A DNA stretch of 64,000 bases from Candidatus Binatia bacterium (lineage in GTDB: Bacteria > Desulfobacterota > Binatia > UBA12015): the NCBI GenBank assembly GCA_029248525.1, contig JAQWJE010000052.1:62001-126000 (forward strand). Reading direction: 5' to 3'. The notes beneath the pieces are model-generated. The model saw nothing but the letters and a program-made list of their open reading frames with translations, was not told the origin of the DNA and did not search any database. This document shows positions 25,419 to 33,199 of this stretch, in pieces. Each line of letters begins with the position of its first letter. Within the stretch, counting starts at the first letter, position 1. A program made the position numbers and the translations under genes.

Positions 25419-26248
25419 GAAGTCTCCGCGGCGTTGTGGCGCAGGAGTGCGCGCAAGGTGGAGGGATCGTGCGTGCGGATATAGTCGGCGCGCGCATGGA
25501 GGACAGAAGACGCCATCATGATGCGTGCCAATCTTTCGGGTTTGCGGGCGGCATAGAAAAGCAGCGGGCAGCCCAGCGCGCGGAGTCGGTCCGCTTGCCA
25601 GACGATCTCGAGTTGCCGGTGGATTTTTTCGAAGTCATCCGTCTCGGGGTGAATGATTCCCAGATTAGGGTCGATGATCACGTCTTCGATCCCGGCACGA
25701 TGGGCTTCGGCTACCCGTGGTTCGAGTGATTCCAGAATCGCCCCGACGGCATCTGTCGGCGCCGCGAGACGCGGGCGAGTGCGCATTTCATAGGCATTGC
25801 CGTAGGGCATATGCGTGAGGATCAGAGAGGCCTTGGCTCCGGCAATCGCTGCGAGCATTTCGGCCGAGGCATGTTGCCCGGTGAAGTTTATGACGTCTGC
25901 TCCCCAGTCCACGGCGGCGCAGGCGGTGTCCGGCGACCACGTGTCGATCGAGAAGGGAATTCTATTTTCGCGCAAGCGCCGGGCGGCAGGTTCCAGGCGC
26001 CGTTGCTCCTCCGGGTCGCCGATCTGCGGCGCATCGGGAGTAATCGATCGGCCACCGAGGTCGATGATGGAGGCGCCATGAGATTGAAGATCGAGAGCTC
26101 GAGCGAGGGCTTCGTCCGGGGTGTGCGCGATTGAATCCTCGACCATGGATTCCGGCGAGAGATTCACGACACATAGAAGTTTCGGGGCATAAGGTTCCGC
26201 AGCGGGGCGATTGCCGACCTCGGCCGAACGAGACTCAGCGGTTGTCAT
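25415..26248 (-). CDS. divergent dihydropteroate synthase-like protein
   Basis: A 277-residue TIM-barrel of the pterin-binding (DHPS) family. Positions that contact pterin or phosphate in E. coli FolP appear kept: Asn29 (VVNLSPES), Asp102 (SIDTWSP), Asn121 (VINFTGQ), Asp193 (IIDPNLG), Arg235-Lys236 (YAARKPE) and Arg258 (YIRTHDP). The two loops that build the p-aminobenzoate site are changed: NxTPDSF reads NLSPESM, and GGESTRPGA reads GGRSITPDA, losing the conserved Glu and Thr. DPGxGFGK also reads DPNLGIIH. It probably binds a pterin but may use another acceptor or be non-canonical. The start used (26248) overlaps the PTPS gene by 14 bases; a GTG at 26269 is an alternative. Confidence 0.82.
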   Translation of the reverse strand: MTTAESRSAEVGNRPAAEPYAPKLLCVVNLSPESMVEDSIAHTPDEALARALDLQSHGASIIDLGGRSITPDAPQIGDPEEQRRLEPAARRLRENRIPFSIDTWSPDTACAAVDWGADVINFTGQHASAEMLAAIAGAKASLILTHMPYGNAYEMRTRPRLAAPTDAVGAILESLEPRVAEAHRAGIEDVIIDPNLGIIHPETDDFEKIHRQLEIVWQADRLRALGCPLLFYAARKPERLARIMMASSVLHARADYIRTHDPSTLRALLRHNAAETS

Positions 26249-26738
26249 CACTCCGGTACTCGCAGACACCGCTTTGCCCGCTGGTCTCCGAAATCGCGAC
26301 GCGAAGGCGACGAACCTGCGTCGCGCCGAATTTTTCCACCAAGCGTCCCCTCAGAGTATCGCTGAACCAGGTCGCCAGGTTTTCGACAGAGGTATTATTG
26401 ATCGGGAGGTGCACGACCTCGGGACTTGGGACGAGGTAGCGACAGTCTCGATAGACCACGCTCGTATGATTATCTTCCAACTCGGTAATCTCGAGTTCGG
26501 GATGCTCGGACGGCAACAGCCAATGTTCATCGAGAGAGTCGCAGAGCTCGCGGATGACCGGCTTGGCATCAATGAAGTCGATGACCAGCCCCTTCTCGCT
26601 GAGGTCGCCCTCGATCTCGACGCTTACATGGTAATTATGACCATGCAGTCGCTCCTTGGAGCCATCCGGAAAGATCAGGAAATGTGCGCAGGAGAACTTG
26701 AAGTACTCCTTGCTCAAGGTGATTGCCCAGTTGTTCAT
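26235..26738 (-). CDS. 6-pyruvoyltetrahydropterin synthase family protein, PTPS-III-like
   Basis: A 167-residue T-fold enzyme acting on dihydroneopterin triphosphate. Zinc ligands are His19 (FKFSCAHFL) and His32/His34 (LHGHNYHVSVEIEG). The residue before HGH differs from QueD and mammalian PTPS: no Cys at the C-x-x-x-HGH position, and Glu29 in E-R-L-HGH instead. That E-x-x-HGH form defines PTPS-III, known to cleave dihydroneopterin triphosphate directly to 6-hydroxymethyl-dihydropterin and so bypass FolB. VIDFIDAKPVIRELCDSLDEHWLLP and NNTSVENLATWF are normal family blocks with the catalytic Asp/His and pterin-anchoring Glu regions. First gene of the minus-strand operon PTPS-DHPS-SDR; divergent from the glycosyltransferase 178 bases away. 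Confidence 0.85.
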   Translation of the reverse strand: MNNWAITLSKEYFKFSCAHFLIFPDGSKERLHGHNYHVSVEIEGDLSEKGLVIDFIDAKPVIRELCDSLDEHWLLPSEHPELEITELEDNHTSVVYRDCRYLVPSPEVVHLPINNTSVENLATWFSDTLRGRLVEKFGATQVRRLRVAISETSGQSGVCEYRSDDNR

Positions 26739-26916
26739 TTTGGTCTGACGCTTCGATTCCGAGCTTGGCGGGACGTAGTTTCAAGGTCCTGACAGCGATT
26801 CCCTGCTCAACGGCAAAACTACTCCGAGCCATACGGATCCGCAAGCCGCACCTTCGGGGCTGGCCTTGCCTGCCTCACAAGCGCGGGTTTTTATTTTGCG
26901 GTAGAGTTTTTCCGGC

Positions 26917-28125
26917 ATGTCCGATTTTCACCAGAATGGCGCCGTCACGACCCTGCACGATCTGGGCGGCGGGAATCGTGCGGCCCTCGAGGGACTCCTT
27001 GCCGAAGCAGCTCTCGACTACAAGATGGGCTTGGTCCTGCCCGTGACTGCTTCCGATTTGCGGGCCGAGCCCTTTGCGCGAATTGTCGAATCCCTGCGTG
27101 GGGTCAACTACATCGATCAGATTTGTGTCGTGCTGGGGCAGGCTCCGGCCGAGCAGGACTATCTCGATGCGCAGAAGTTGGTAAGTCCCCTCGGGCCGCG
27201 GGCGCGAGTCCTCTGGAGCAGCGGCCCTGTCGTTCAGGCTGTCTACCGGGAACTCACCGAAGCCGGTTTCCCGCTGGATGTGCCGGGCAAGGGGAGATCG
27301 GTCTGGACCGCGTTTGGCTACCTGATGGCAGATCCGCGGCTGAAGGCCTTTGTTCTGCACGATTGCGATATCGTGGACTACGACCGCATTTTGCTGGCTC
27401 GCTTATGCTTGCCCATGGCGCATCCCAATCTGGATTTTGAATTCACCAAAGCGTTTTACCACCGCAGTTCGGACCGCATGTATGGTCGCGTGGCGCGCCT
27501 TCTGGTTTCGCCGCTTTTACAAAGTTTGATTTCCGTATTGGGTAGCGATCCGTTCCTGCTCTTTCTCGAGAGCTTTCGCTATCCGCTCTCCGGTGAATTC
27601 GCGATATCTTCGGCTCTCGCCCGTTCCAATCGGATCCCCGGTGATTGGGGGCTGGAAATCGGCACGCTGGCCGAGGTCTTCCGCAACACCGCAGCCAAGC
27701 GCGTCTGTCAGGTCGACCTGGGCATTACCTACGACCACAAGCATCAGGATTTGTCGCTGGCAGACCCGGGACGAGGTCTGATGAAAATGGCTGCAGATAT
27801 CGTGGGCACGGTATTTCGCACGTTGGCGAGTCGCGGTCAGGTGATCGATGCCACTCTCGTCTCCACGTTGCGGGCCGCCTATCTGCGCTGCGCGCAGGAT
27901 CGAATCCGACAGTATCATGCCGATGCTGTGGTCAACGGGCTTGTCTATGACCGTCAGGCAGAGGAGCAGATCGTCGACGGCTTCGCTCGCCAGATGGCCA
28001 CAGCCGGAGAGGCCTTTCGGGCGGACCCCCAGGGTGGGGCGGCGATCCCCAACTGGGCGCGTGTGCTGACCGCCTTCCCGGATCTGCCGGCCCGGCTACG
28101 AGCCGCGGCGTCCGATCCGGCTTGA
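26917..28125 (+). CDS. GT81-like glycosyltransferase, candidate glucosyl-3-phosphoglycerate synthase
   Basis: A 402-residue GT-A fold enzyme. MGLVLPVTASDLRAEPFARIVESLRGVNYIDQICVVLG is the nucleotide-sugar entry strand, GKGRSVWTAFGYLM the GKG loop of GpgS/MpgS enzymes, and FVLHDCDIVDYDR contains the metal-binding D-x-D. Later FRYPLSGEFAISSALARSNRIPGDWGLEIGTLAEVF resembles the GEYA...GYGVEIGLL acceptor/metal region of glucosyl-3-phosphoglycerate synthases, and DLGITYDHKHQDL carries the late metal His. GpgS links glucose to 3-phosphoglycerate for the osmolyte glucosylglycerate or for methylglucose polysaccharides. The assignment is by motif only, and mannosyl transfer is an alternative. No dedicated GpgP is adjacent. 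Confidence 0.75.
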   Translation: MSDFHQNGAVTTLHDLGGGNRAALEGLLAEAALDYKMGLVLPVTASDLRAEPFARIVESLRGVNYIDQICVVLGQAPAEQDYLDAQKLVSPLGPRARVLWSSGPVVQAVYRELTEAGFPLDVPGKGRSVWTAFGYLMADPRLKAFVLHDCDIVDYDRILLARLCLPMAHPNLDFEFTKAFYHRSSDRMYGRVARLLVSPLLQSLISVLGSDPFLLFLESFRYPLSGEFAISSALARSNRIPGDWGLEIGTLAEVFRNTAAKRVCQVDLGITYDHKHQDLSLADPGRGLMKMAADIVGTVFRTLASRGQVIDATLVSTLRAAYLRCAQDRIRQYHADAVVNGLVYDRQAEEQIVDGFARQMATAGEAFRADPQGGAAIPNWARVLTAFPDLPARLRAAASDPA

Positions 28126-28206
28126 TTCTCGCGGGTCTCCACTAGAGTGGAGGATTCTCCTGAATGCCGGAAAATCTATTGAATTCATTGGATTAAAATA
28201 GTTTCC

Positions 28207-28234
28207 TTGATAATTTCCATGGAAAGTATATAAA
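28207..28234 (+). promoter_or_regulatory. sigma70-like promoter with a palindrome in its spacer, in front of the MarR gene
   Basis: TTGATA (28207-28212) and TATAAA (28229-28234) are separated by 16 bases. The spacer contains the perfect 12-base palindrome TTTCCATGGAAA (28214-28225). The local AT-richness contrasts with the surroundings. A repressor bound to the palindrome would block RNA polymerase, and the adjacent MarR protein is the obvious candidate. Predicted initiation lies only a few bases from the start codon. Confidence 0.6.
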
Positions 28235-28242
28235 AGTGGAGG

Positions 28243-28842
28243 ATGAAGTCGTTTCGAGAAATCGGGAAGTATTGGCGCTCGGAGTACCCGGACCGAAAGT
28301 TCGAGAGGGTGAGGCCTTTGCTGCTTCTGTCGCGGCTTTCGTTTTTGATGCCTGCTTTTCAGAAGGACGTGCTTGCCCCGCACGGTTTGTCCCCCAGCGA
28401 TTACAGCATTCTCGGCGCGCTGCGCCGAGCCGGTCGCCCACGCCAGTTGCAACCCGAAGATCTCTATAATGCTCTGGGCTGTACCCCGGGGGGCCTGACC
28501 AAGATGATCAACCGGTTGGAAGGACGGGGTTTGGTGCAGCGCACCAATGATCTCGAAGATGGACGTCGGGCGAGAATCCGACTGACCCCCAAGGGTGCGG
28601 CGCTCGAGCGCAAAGCCTTTGCCGATTATAGCGAGAGCGCCGAGCAGGTAATGTCGAATCTCTCCGATGATGAAATCCAGAAGGTCGATTTTGCGCTGGG
28701 CCTTCTGACCGCAATTTTCGATGCCCCGGATGCGGGAGGCGCCGCGGCTCAGGCGAGATCGGCAAGTCTTGCCGAAGCCAGAGCAGCCTTGCGCGATACC
28801 CCCTCCACCAACGAGGGCGATGACAGGATGGAAGCCAGATGA
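28243..28842 (+). CDS. MarR family transcriptional regulator
   Basis: A 199-residue winged-helix regulator. Dimerisation helix near residues 30-50 (LSRLSFLMPAFQKDVLAPHGLSPSDYSILGAL), recognition helix around 68-85 (YNALGCTPGGLTKMINRLEGRGLVQRT) and wing NDLEDGRRARIRLTPKGAAL with the conserved D-x-R. The N-terminal 30 residues are basic and longer than in most MarR proteins. GGAGG abuts the ATG directly. It overlaps the following amidohydrolase gene by ATGA and is preceded by a promoter with an internal palindrome, so autoregulation together with control of the downstream deacylase is likely. The ligand is unknown but may be the amidohydrolase substrate or product. Confidence 0.9.
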   Translation: MKSFREIGKYWRSEYPDRKFERVRPLLLLSRLSFLMPAFQKDVLAPHGLSPSDYSILGALRRAGRPRQLQPEDLYNALGCTPGGLTKMINRLEGRGLVQRTNDLEDGRRARIRLTPKGAALERKAFADYSESAEQVMSNLSDDEIQKVDFALGLLTAIFDAPDAGGAAAQARSASLAEARAALRDTPSTNEGDDRMEAR

Positions 28843-30572
28843 GATATGATTTGCTCATTACCAATGGATTGGTAGTTGACGGAACCGGTTTGCCGCGTCG
28901 CCGTGCCGATGTCGCGATTCGCGATGGCAAAATTGCCGGGATCGGTCAGTTCGACGAGTCGCTCGCCGACAAGGTGATGGATGCCAAAGGCAGGATAGTC
29001 GCGCCGGGCATCATCGACCCGCACACCCATTATGACCCGCAGCTCACCTTTGATCCCTACGCGACGTCGTCCTGTTACCATGGGGTGACGACCGTCCTCG
29101 CGGGGAACTGCGGTTTCTCGATCGCGCCGGTCAAGGCCGAGGATCGCGGCTTCATGTCGCAGATCTTTACGCGGGTCGAGGATATGGCCCCGGGTGCTCT
29201 GGAAGGAATTCCATGGAATTTCGAGAGCTTTCCGGAATTCCTGAAGAGTCGCGAGGGCCACCTCGGGGTCAATGCTGCTTTCTATGTGGGGCATTGCAAC
29301 GTCCGTCGCTGGGTGATGGGCGAGGACAGCAATGCTCGGGAAGCAACGCCGCAAGAAATTGCCGATATGCGCGTTTTGGTTCGTGAGGCGATGGAAGCCG
29401 GTGCGGCGGGGTTGTCCTCGACGCATGCCCCGACACACCTGGATGCCGCAGATCGCCCCGTACCCAGTCGGATGGCTTCCAAGGATGAACTGCAGGCTCT
29501 CGTCAACGAAGTTGGACTTTGTAATCGCGGTTCGATCTCTTATTTGCCGTATAGCTCGATCGGTGGACTGGACGAGGCCGATGGGGACTATCTGATCGAC
29601 CTCGCCTTGAGCAGTCGCCTGCCGGTGATCATTCAGGGGTTGGGCGCCCGCAGCAAGGTGGATGCACCGACAGCGACGTGGGAGAACTCTCGAAAGTATC
29701 TGGAGAGCGCGCGGCACCAGGGGGCCGGCGTCTATTCGATGCTGATGGCGCGTCCCTTTAACCGTCGATTCAGTTTTGCCGAGGGAACCGGCCTTTACGA
29801 TGGTGTGCCCGCTCTGGCACGGTTGTTCGGAGAAGCGGATACCGTGGCGGCACGCACGGCCATGTTGCGAGATCCCGAATACCGGGAGACGATCCGCGAG
29901 GCCGTGGAAAATCCGAACGCGGATCCGGATAAAGGCTCCACGTTACCACCGCCACATTTCGATGCAGTGCATATTTATGCTGCTGCGACGCCTGAGAATC
30001 AGGAATTGATCGGACGTTCACTGGCCGAGATCGCCCGGGAAAAAGGCATCAAGCCGATGGACCTGATGGCCGACGTGGCGTTGTCGGAAGACCTCGCCAT
30101 CGAATTTATCTGGCGGACCGAAACCGAGGAGTGGAAAGACGGCACTCATGTCGCTTCCATGCACCCGAATATGATTATCGGGACATCCGACGGCGGTGCG
30201 CATCTGGGGCGGGATGACGGCGCTGAATTCACCTCCTATTTCCTGCAATATTGGGTGCGGGAGTGGGGTAAATGGGAGCTGGAGGAGGCCATTCGGCAAC
30301 TGACGCAGCAGCCGGCGGCGCTGCTCGGATTGACCGGCCGCGGAATGCTTTTGCCGGGCTACGCGGCTGATATCATGATCTTTGACCCTGACCGGATCGG
30401 TCCGGGGAAAAAAGAATTCGTGAATGATTTCCCCAACGGAGTTGGTCGCTGGTCGAGCCGTCCCGAAGGGGTTCATGCGACGATCGTCAATGGCGTGCCC
30501 ATCGTTATCGATGGGGAACTGGTCGAGGGATGCGGTTACCCCGGACACGTCGCTAGTCCGGCCACGGCCTGA
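28839..30572 (+). CDS. N-acyl-D-amino-acid deacylase/D-aminoacylase-like amidohydrolase
   Basis: A 577-residue metal-dependent amidohydrolase. N-terminal beta-sandwich plus GIIDPHTHYDPQLTFDP, whose HxH binds zinc. GVTTVLAGNCGFSIAP holds the Cys ligand typical of the D-aminoacylase group, and NAAFYVGHCNVRRWVMG a further ligand-containing strand. MIIGTSDGGAHLGRDDGAEFTSYFLQ has the catalytic Asp and late motifs. The C-terminal sandwich has GYAADIMIFDPDRI and VHATIVNGVPIVIDGELV. Family members hydrolyse N-acyl-D-amino acids, but this sub-branch, common beside CoA genes, often has unknown amide or lactam substrates. It is translationally coupled to the MarR gene and followed by a second amidohydrolase after 95 bases. 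Confidence 0.88.
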   Translation: MRYDLLITNGLVVDGTGLPRRRADVAIRDGKIAGIGQFDESLADKVMDAKGRIVAPGIIDPHTHYDPQLTFDPYATSSCYHGVTTVLAGNCGFSIAPVKAEDRGFMSQIFTRVEDMAPGALEGIPWNFESFPEFLKSREGHLGVNAAFYVGHCNVRRWVMGEDSNAREATPQEIADMRVLVREAMEAGAAGLSSTHAPTHLDAADRPVPSRMASKDELQALVNEVGLCNRGSISYLPYSSIGGLDEADGDYLIDLALSSRLPVIIQGLGARSKVDAPTATWENSRKYLESARHQGAGVYSMLMARPFNRRFSFAEGTGLYDGVPALARLFGEADTVAARTAMLRDPEYRETIREAVENPNADPDKGSTLPPPHFDAVHIYAAATPENQELIGRSLAEIAREKGIKPMDLMADVALSEDLAIEFIWRTETEEWKDGTHVASMHPNMIIGTSDGGAHLGRDDGAEFTSYFLQYWVREWGKWELEEAIRQLTQQPAALLGLTGRGMLLPGYAADIMIFDPDRIGPGKKEFVNDFPNGVGRWSSRPEGVHATIVNGVPIVIDGELVEGCGYPGHVASPATA

Positions 30573-30667
30573 AAATAAACGATGTGGTCCTTCCGAGGAC
30601 GGAGTGGGGAGCCCCCCGCAGAGTGTCGACGGAGAGTCGATACGGTGAGATTTGAGGAGTGTGAGCA

Positions 30668-31891
30668 ATGAGTACTGTGACGCCAGAAGAGCATGAACTG
30701 CCTGATATCATTTCGGTCGATGATCACGTGATGGAACCCAAGACTCTATGGCAGGACCAGTTGCCGCCGAGTATGCGGGCGGCAGGGCCTCGCGTATCAA
30801 GGGAAAAAGTCAAACTTGATTTTGTTGGCGGCCATTACGGGTTGGAGCGTAATGCCGACGACGGAGATTGGTGCGATGTCTGGCTCTTCGAGGATCTGGC
30901 GACGCCGACCGGCCTGCTGCACGCACCGGCGGGGATCCCGCGCAGCGAGCAGCGCAACGTGCCGGCGATTTACGAAGATCTTCGTCTCGGGACATACGAC
31001 CGGGATGCTCGCCTGGAAGATATGACCCTGAACCATGTGGACGTGGCGATCAACTTCCCGAATATATTCCCGCGCTTCGCAGGCCAGGGTTTTGCCGAAC
31101 GCGCCGACAAGGAACTCGGCCTTCTATGTTTGCAGATCTACAATGATTGGATGATTGACGACTGGTGTGGTGGGGCGGCCAAGGGACGTCTGATTCCCCT
31201 GACGCTGGTGCCCCTCTGGGATCCGCAGCTGGCGGCAGCGGAAGTGCGACGCTGTGCGGCCAAGGGCAGCCACGCGATTGCCTTCAGCGAAAACCCGTCC
31301 AAGCTCGGATTCCCGAGTCTCTATACAGGGGAGTGGGATGTCCTCTGGGAGGCTTGCCAGGAGACCGAGACGACAGTCTCGATGCATATCGGATCGTCGT
31401 CCTCGATGCCCAGCACCTCGCCGGACGCGCCTCTCGCGACGAGTATGTGCCTCTACGCACAGAATGCTCAGGCCTCGTTGGCTGACTGGATCTTCTCGCA
31501 GACCTTGACGCGTTTCCCGAAGATCAAGATTTCCTATGCGGAAAGTCAGGCGGGATGGGTCCCCTTCCAGCTCGAGCGGATGGATGCGGTTTGGCGCGAC
31601 GGCGTGGGTGGTGTGGAATTCCCGGTCGCCCCGAGCGAGCAAGTCAAAGGACGTGTCTGGTCGTGTATCTTTGATGATCTGACGGGACTCAAGAATCGGG
31701 ATGAGATCGGCATCGATATGATCGTATTCGAGACAGACTATCCACATTCGGATGGGACGTTCCCCGACTCACGGAGGATTGCGCGAGATCTGTTCGCGCA
31801 GGCCGGCATGAATGCCGAGGAGTGCCAGAAGGTCCTGCGCAGCAATGCAATCGAATGCTACGGGCTGGACCGTTTCGGCGTAAAACCCTGA
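30668..31891 (+). CDS. amidohydrolase_2 family metal-dependent hydrolase/decarboxylase
   Basis: A 407-residue TIM-barrel. ISVDDHVMEPKTLWQDQLPP is the D-x-H-x-x-E/P opening of the ACMS-decarboxylase-like amidohydrolase_2 family. Further blocks are NVPAIYEDLRLGTYDRDARLEDMTLNHVDVAINFPN, TTVSMHIGSSSSMP with the metal histidine, KIKISYAESQAGWVPFQLERMD, and the closing metal Asp in IVFETDYPHSDGTFPDS. Relatives are abundant in bacteria degrading lipids or aromatics, and many act as decarboxylases or hydrolases of cyclic intermediates. The substrate is unknown. A GAGG precedes the ATG by about a dozen bases. Same direction as the deacylase, so probably one operon under the MarR promoter. Confidence 0.88.
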   Translation: MSTVTPEEHELPDIISVDDHVMEPKTLWQDQLPPSMRAAGPRVSREKVKLDFVGGHYGLERNADDGDWCDVWLFEDLATPTGLLHAPAGIPRSEQRNVPAIYEDLRLGTYDRDARLEDMTLNHVDVAINFPNIFPRFAGQGFAERADKELGLLCLQIYNDWMIDDWCGGAAKGRLIPLTLVPLWDPQLAAAEVRRCAAKGSHAIAFSENPSKLGFPSLYTGEWDVLWEACQETETTVSMHIGSSSSMPSTSPDAPLATSMCLYAQNAQASLADWIFSQTLTRFPKIKISYAESQAGWVPFQLERMDAVWRDGVGGVEFPVAPSEQVKGRVWSCIFDDLTGLKNRDEIGIDMIVFETDYPHSDGTFPDSRRIARDLFAQAGMNAEECQKVLRSNAIECYGLDRFGVKP

Positions 31892-32002
31892 GCGTTTGCG
31901 CGACCGGGGCGCTCTCGTTTGGCACGATCCAATCGAGAGCCGCCCCTCTTTGCGCGTTTGGGATTGCGGTTTGGTTGGAGGCTGGGTAAGACGCGCCCTC
32001 CG

Positions 32003-32650
32003 ATGGGTTTTCTCTCTGCAAGTTCTACAATCGTTCGGCTGCACGCCGCTCCTCCCGCAAAGGTCGACCGTGAGACGGTTCTTGCCGGAGTCTCGCGCCG
32101 CGCATTCCGTGAAGAATCCGATACAGGTCTCCCACACGAGGAGGTCTTTGGCTGGGTCGATATCCATGACCCCATGGAGACCCGATTCGACACAACGGAC
32201 CTGTTTTTTCAGCAATATCTCCTGCTCGGGTTCCGTTATGACCGGCGCACGATCCCGACCAAGCTCGCGTGGATGGAGCGCCGGCAGGCGGAGCGAGAGC
32301 GCCGGGAAAAAGACGGTCTCGATCGACTCTCATTGTCGATCCGGAGAGAAATTCGAGACGAGGTGGATGCGCGCTTGCTCCAGAAAGCTCTCCCGACGCC
32401 TCGGCTCTTTGAATGCGCATGGAATCTCGATACCGGAGTGATTTATTTCACCACCCGCACAGGACCGGTCATGGAAGCTTTTTCGACGACTTTCCGGGAA
32501 ACCTTCGGTCTCACGCCGACTCCGATGATTCCCTACCTCACCGCGGAGCATATCGGGCTCGATGCGTCCGTTCTGGCAAGTTTCCGCGCGAGTGCCGAGA
32601 CGGAATTGACCGGAAACCAGGCTGGGGCCGACGCAGGAGAAGATTCATGA
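32003..32650 (+). CDS. rdgC: RdgC family protein, N-terminal part
   Basis: A 215-residue protein matching the first two thirds of the recombination-associated protein RdgC, a ring-shaped DNA-binding protein that modulates RecA. The start MGFLSASSTIVRLHAA is the usual one for the deltaproteobacterial type; the open frame before it is Arg-rich. Family blocks: EEVFGWVDIHDPMETRFD, YLLLGFRYDRRTIPTKLAWMERRQAERE, SLSIRREIRDEVDARLLQKALPTPRLFECAWNLDTGVIYF and FRETFGLTPTPMIPYLTAEHIGLD. It ends where E. coli RdgC goes on for about another 90 residues. The downstream gene, overlapping by ATGA, seems to supply that region. Confidence 0.8.
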   Translation: MGFLSASSTIVRLHAAPPAKVDRETVLAGVSRRAFREESDTGLPHEEVFGWVDIHDPMETRFDTTDLFFQQYLLLGFRYDRRTIPTKLAWMERRQAERERREKDGLDRLSLSIRREIRDEVDARLLQKALPTPRLFECAWNLDTGVIYFTTRTGPVMEAFSTTFRETFGLTPTPMIPYLTAEHIGLDASVLASFRASAETELTGNQAGADAGEDS

Positions 32651-33195
32651 AAGAGGAATTTCTTGCGGTCGTGGAGACCAAGCGCCATCTCGGGCGGGAG
32701 TTCCTCACCTGGCTGGTCCACCGGATCGAGGAGGAGGGAACCAAGCTTGATGTCGACGGGGAAGTTATCGAAATCACGCTGGGCGATCGCGTTCTTCTGG
32801 CGGGTGGCGGCGAGAGTCCTGCTCGACTCACCATCTTCGACGAGGGAGACCTCCGGTTGGAACTTGGGGCAGGTTTGCAGCGAGGCAAGCTGATCGACCG
32901 CGCGCAATTGGCGGTTGCCCGCGGGGAGCGTCGCTTCGAGCTGACTTTCGATGGGGGCCTCTTTACGTTTGATGCGCTGCGCCCCCCGAAGCTTGGTCCC
33001 CGCGATGACTCGTTAAAAGACGACCCCCGTGCGGCTCAGGAAAACGATCTTTTTTTGCGGCTCGCCGATATCGATGAGGTTGCCGGTGTTTTTGACCGCC
33101 TCTTTGCGGAGTTCGCCCGGCTGCGGGTGTCGCCCGCGTGGGGTGAGGCTGCGTTGCCGGAACTGCGCCGGTGGGTGGCTGAACTGGGCGTGTGA
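32647..33195 (+). CDS. RdgC-associated protein, probable C-terminal half of a split RdgC
   Basis: A 182-residue protein starting on an ATG that overlaps the rdgC stop (ATGA, 32647-32650). VVETKRHLGREFLTWLVHRIEEEG and LAVARGERRFELTFDGGLFTFDALRPPKL, then ENDLFLRLADIDEVAGVFDRLFAEFARLRVSP, resemble by eye the C-terminal part of single-chain RdgC of other Desulfobacterota. There an LGREFLTWL motif, a beta hairpin and a closing helix occur in one polypeptide. If correct, RdgC is made here as two coupled chains. There is no transmembrane segment or signal. Alternatively it is an independent partner protein of unknown role. Confidence 0.6.
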   Translation: MKEEFLAVVETKRHLGREFLTWLVHRIEEEGTKLDVDGEVIEITLGDRVLLAGGGESPARLTIFDEGDLRLELGAGLQRGKLIDRAQLAVARGERRFELTFDGGLFTFDALRPPKLGPRDDSLKDDPRAAQENDLFLRLADIDEVAGVFDRLFAEFARLRVSPAWGEAALPELRRWVAELGV

Positions 33196-33199
33196 TGCC

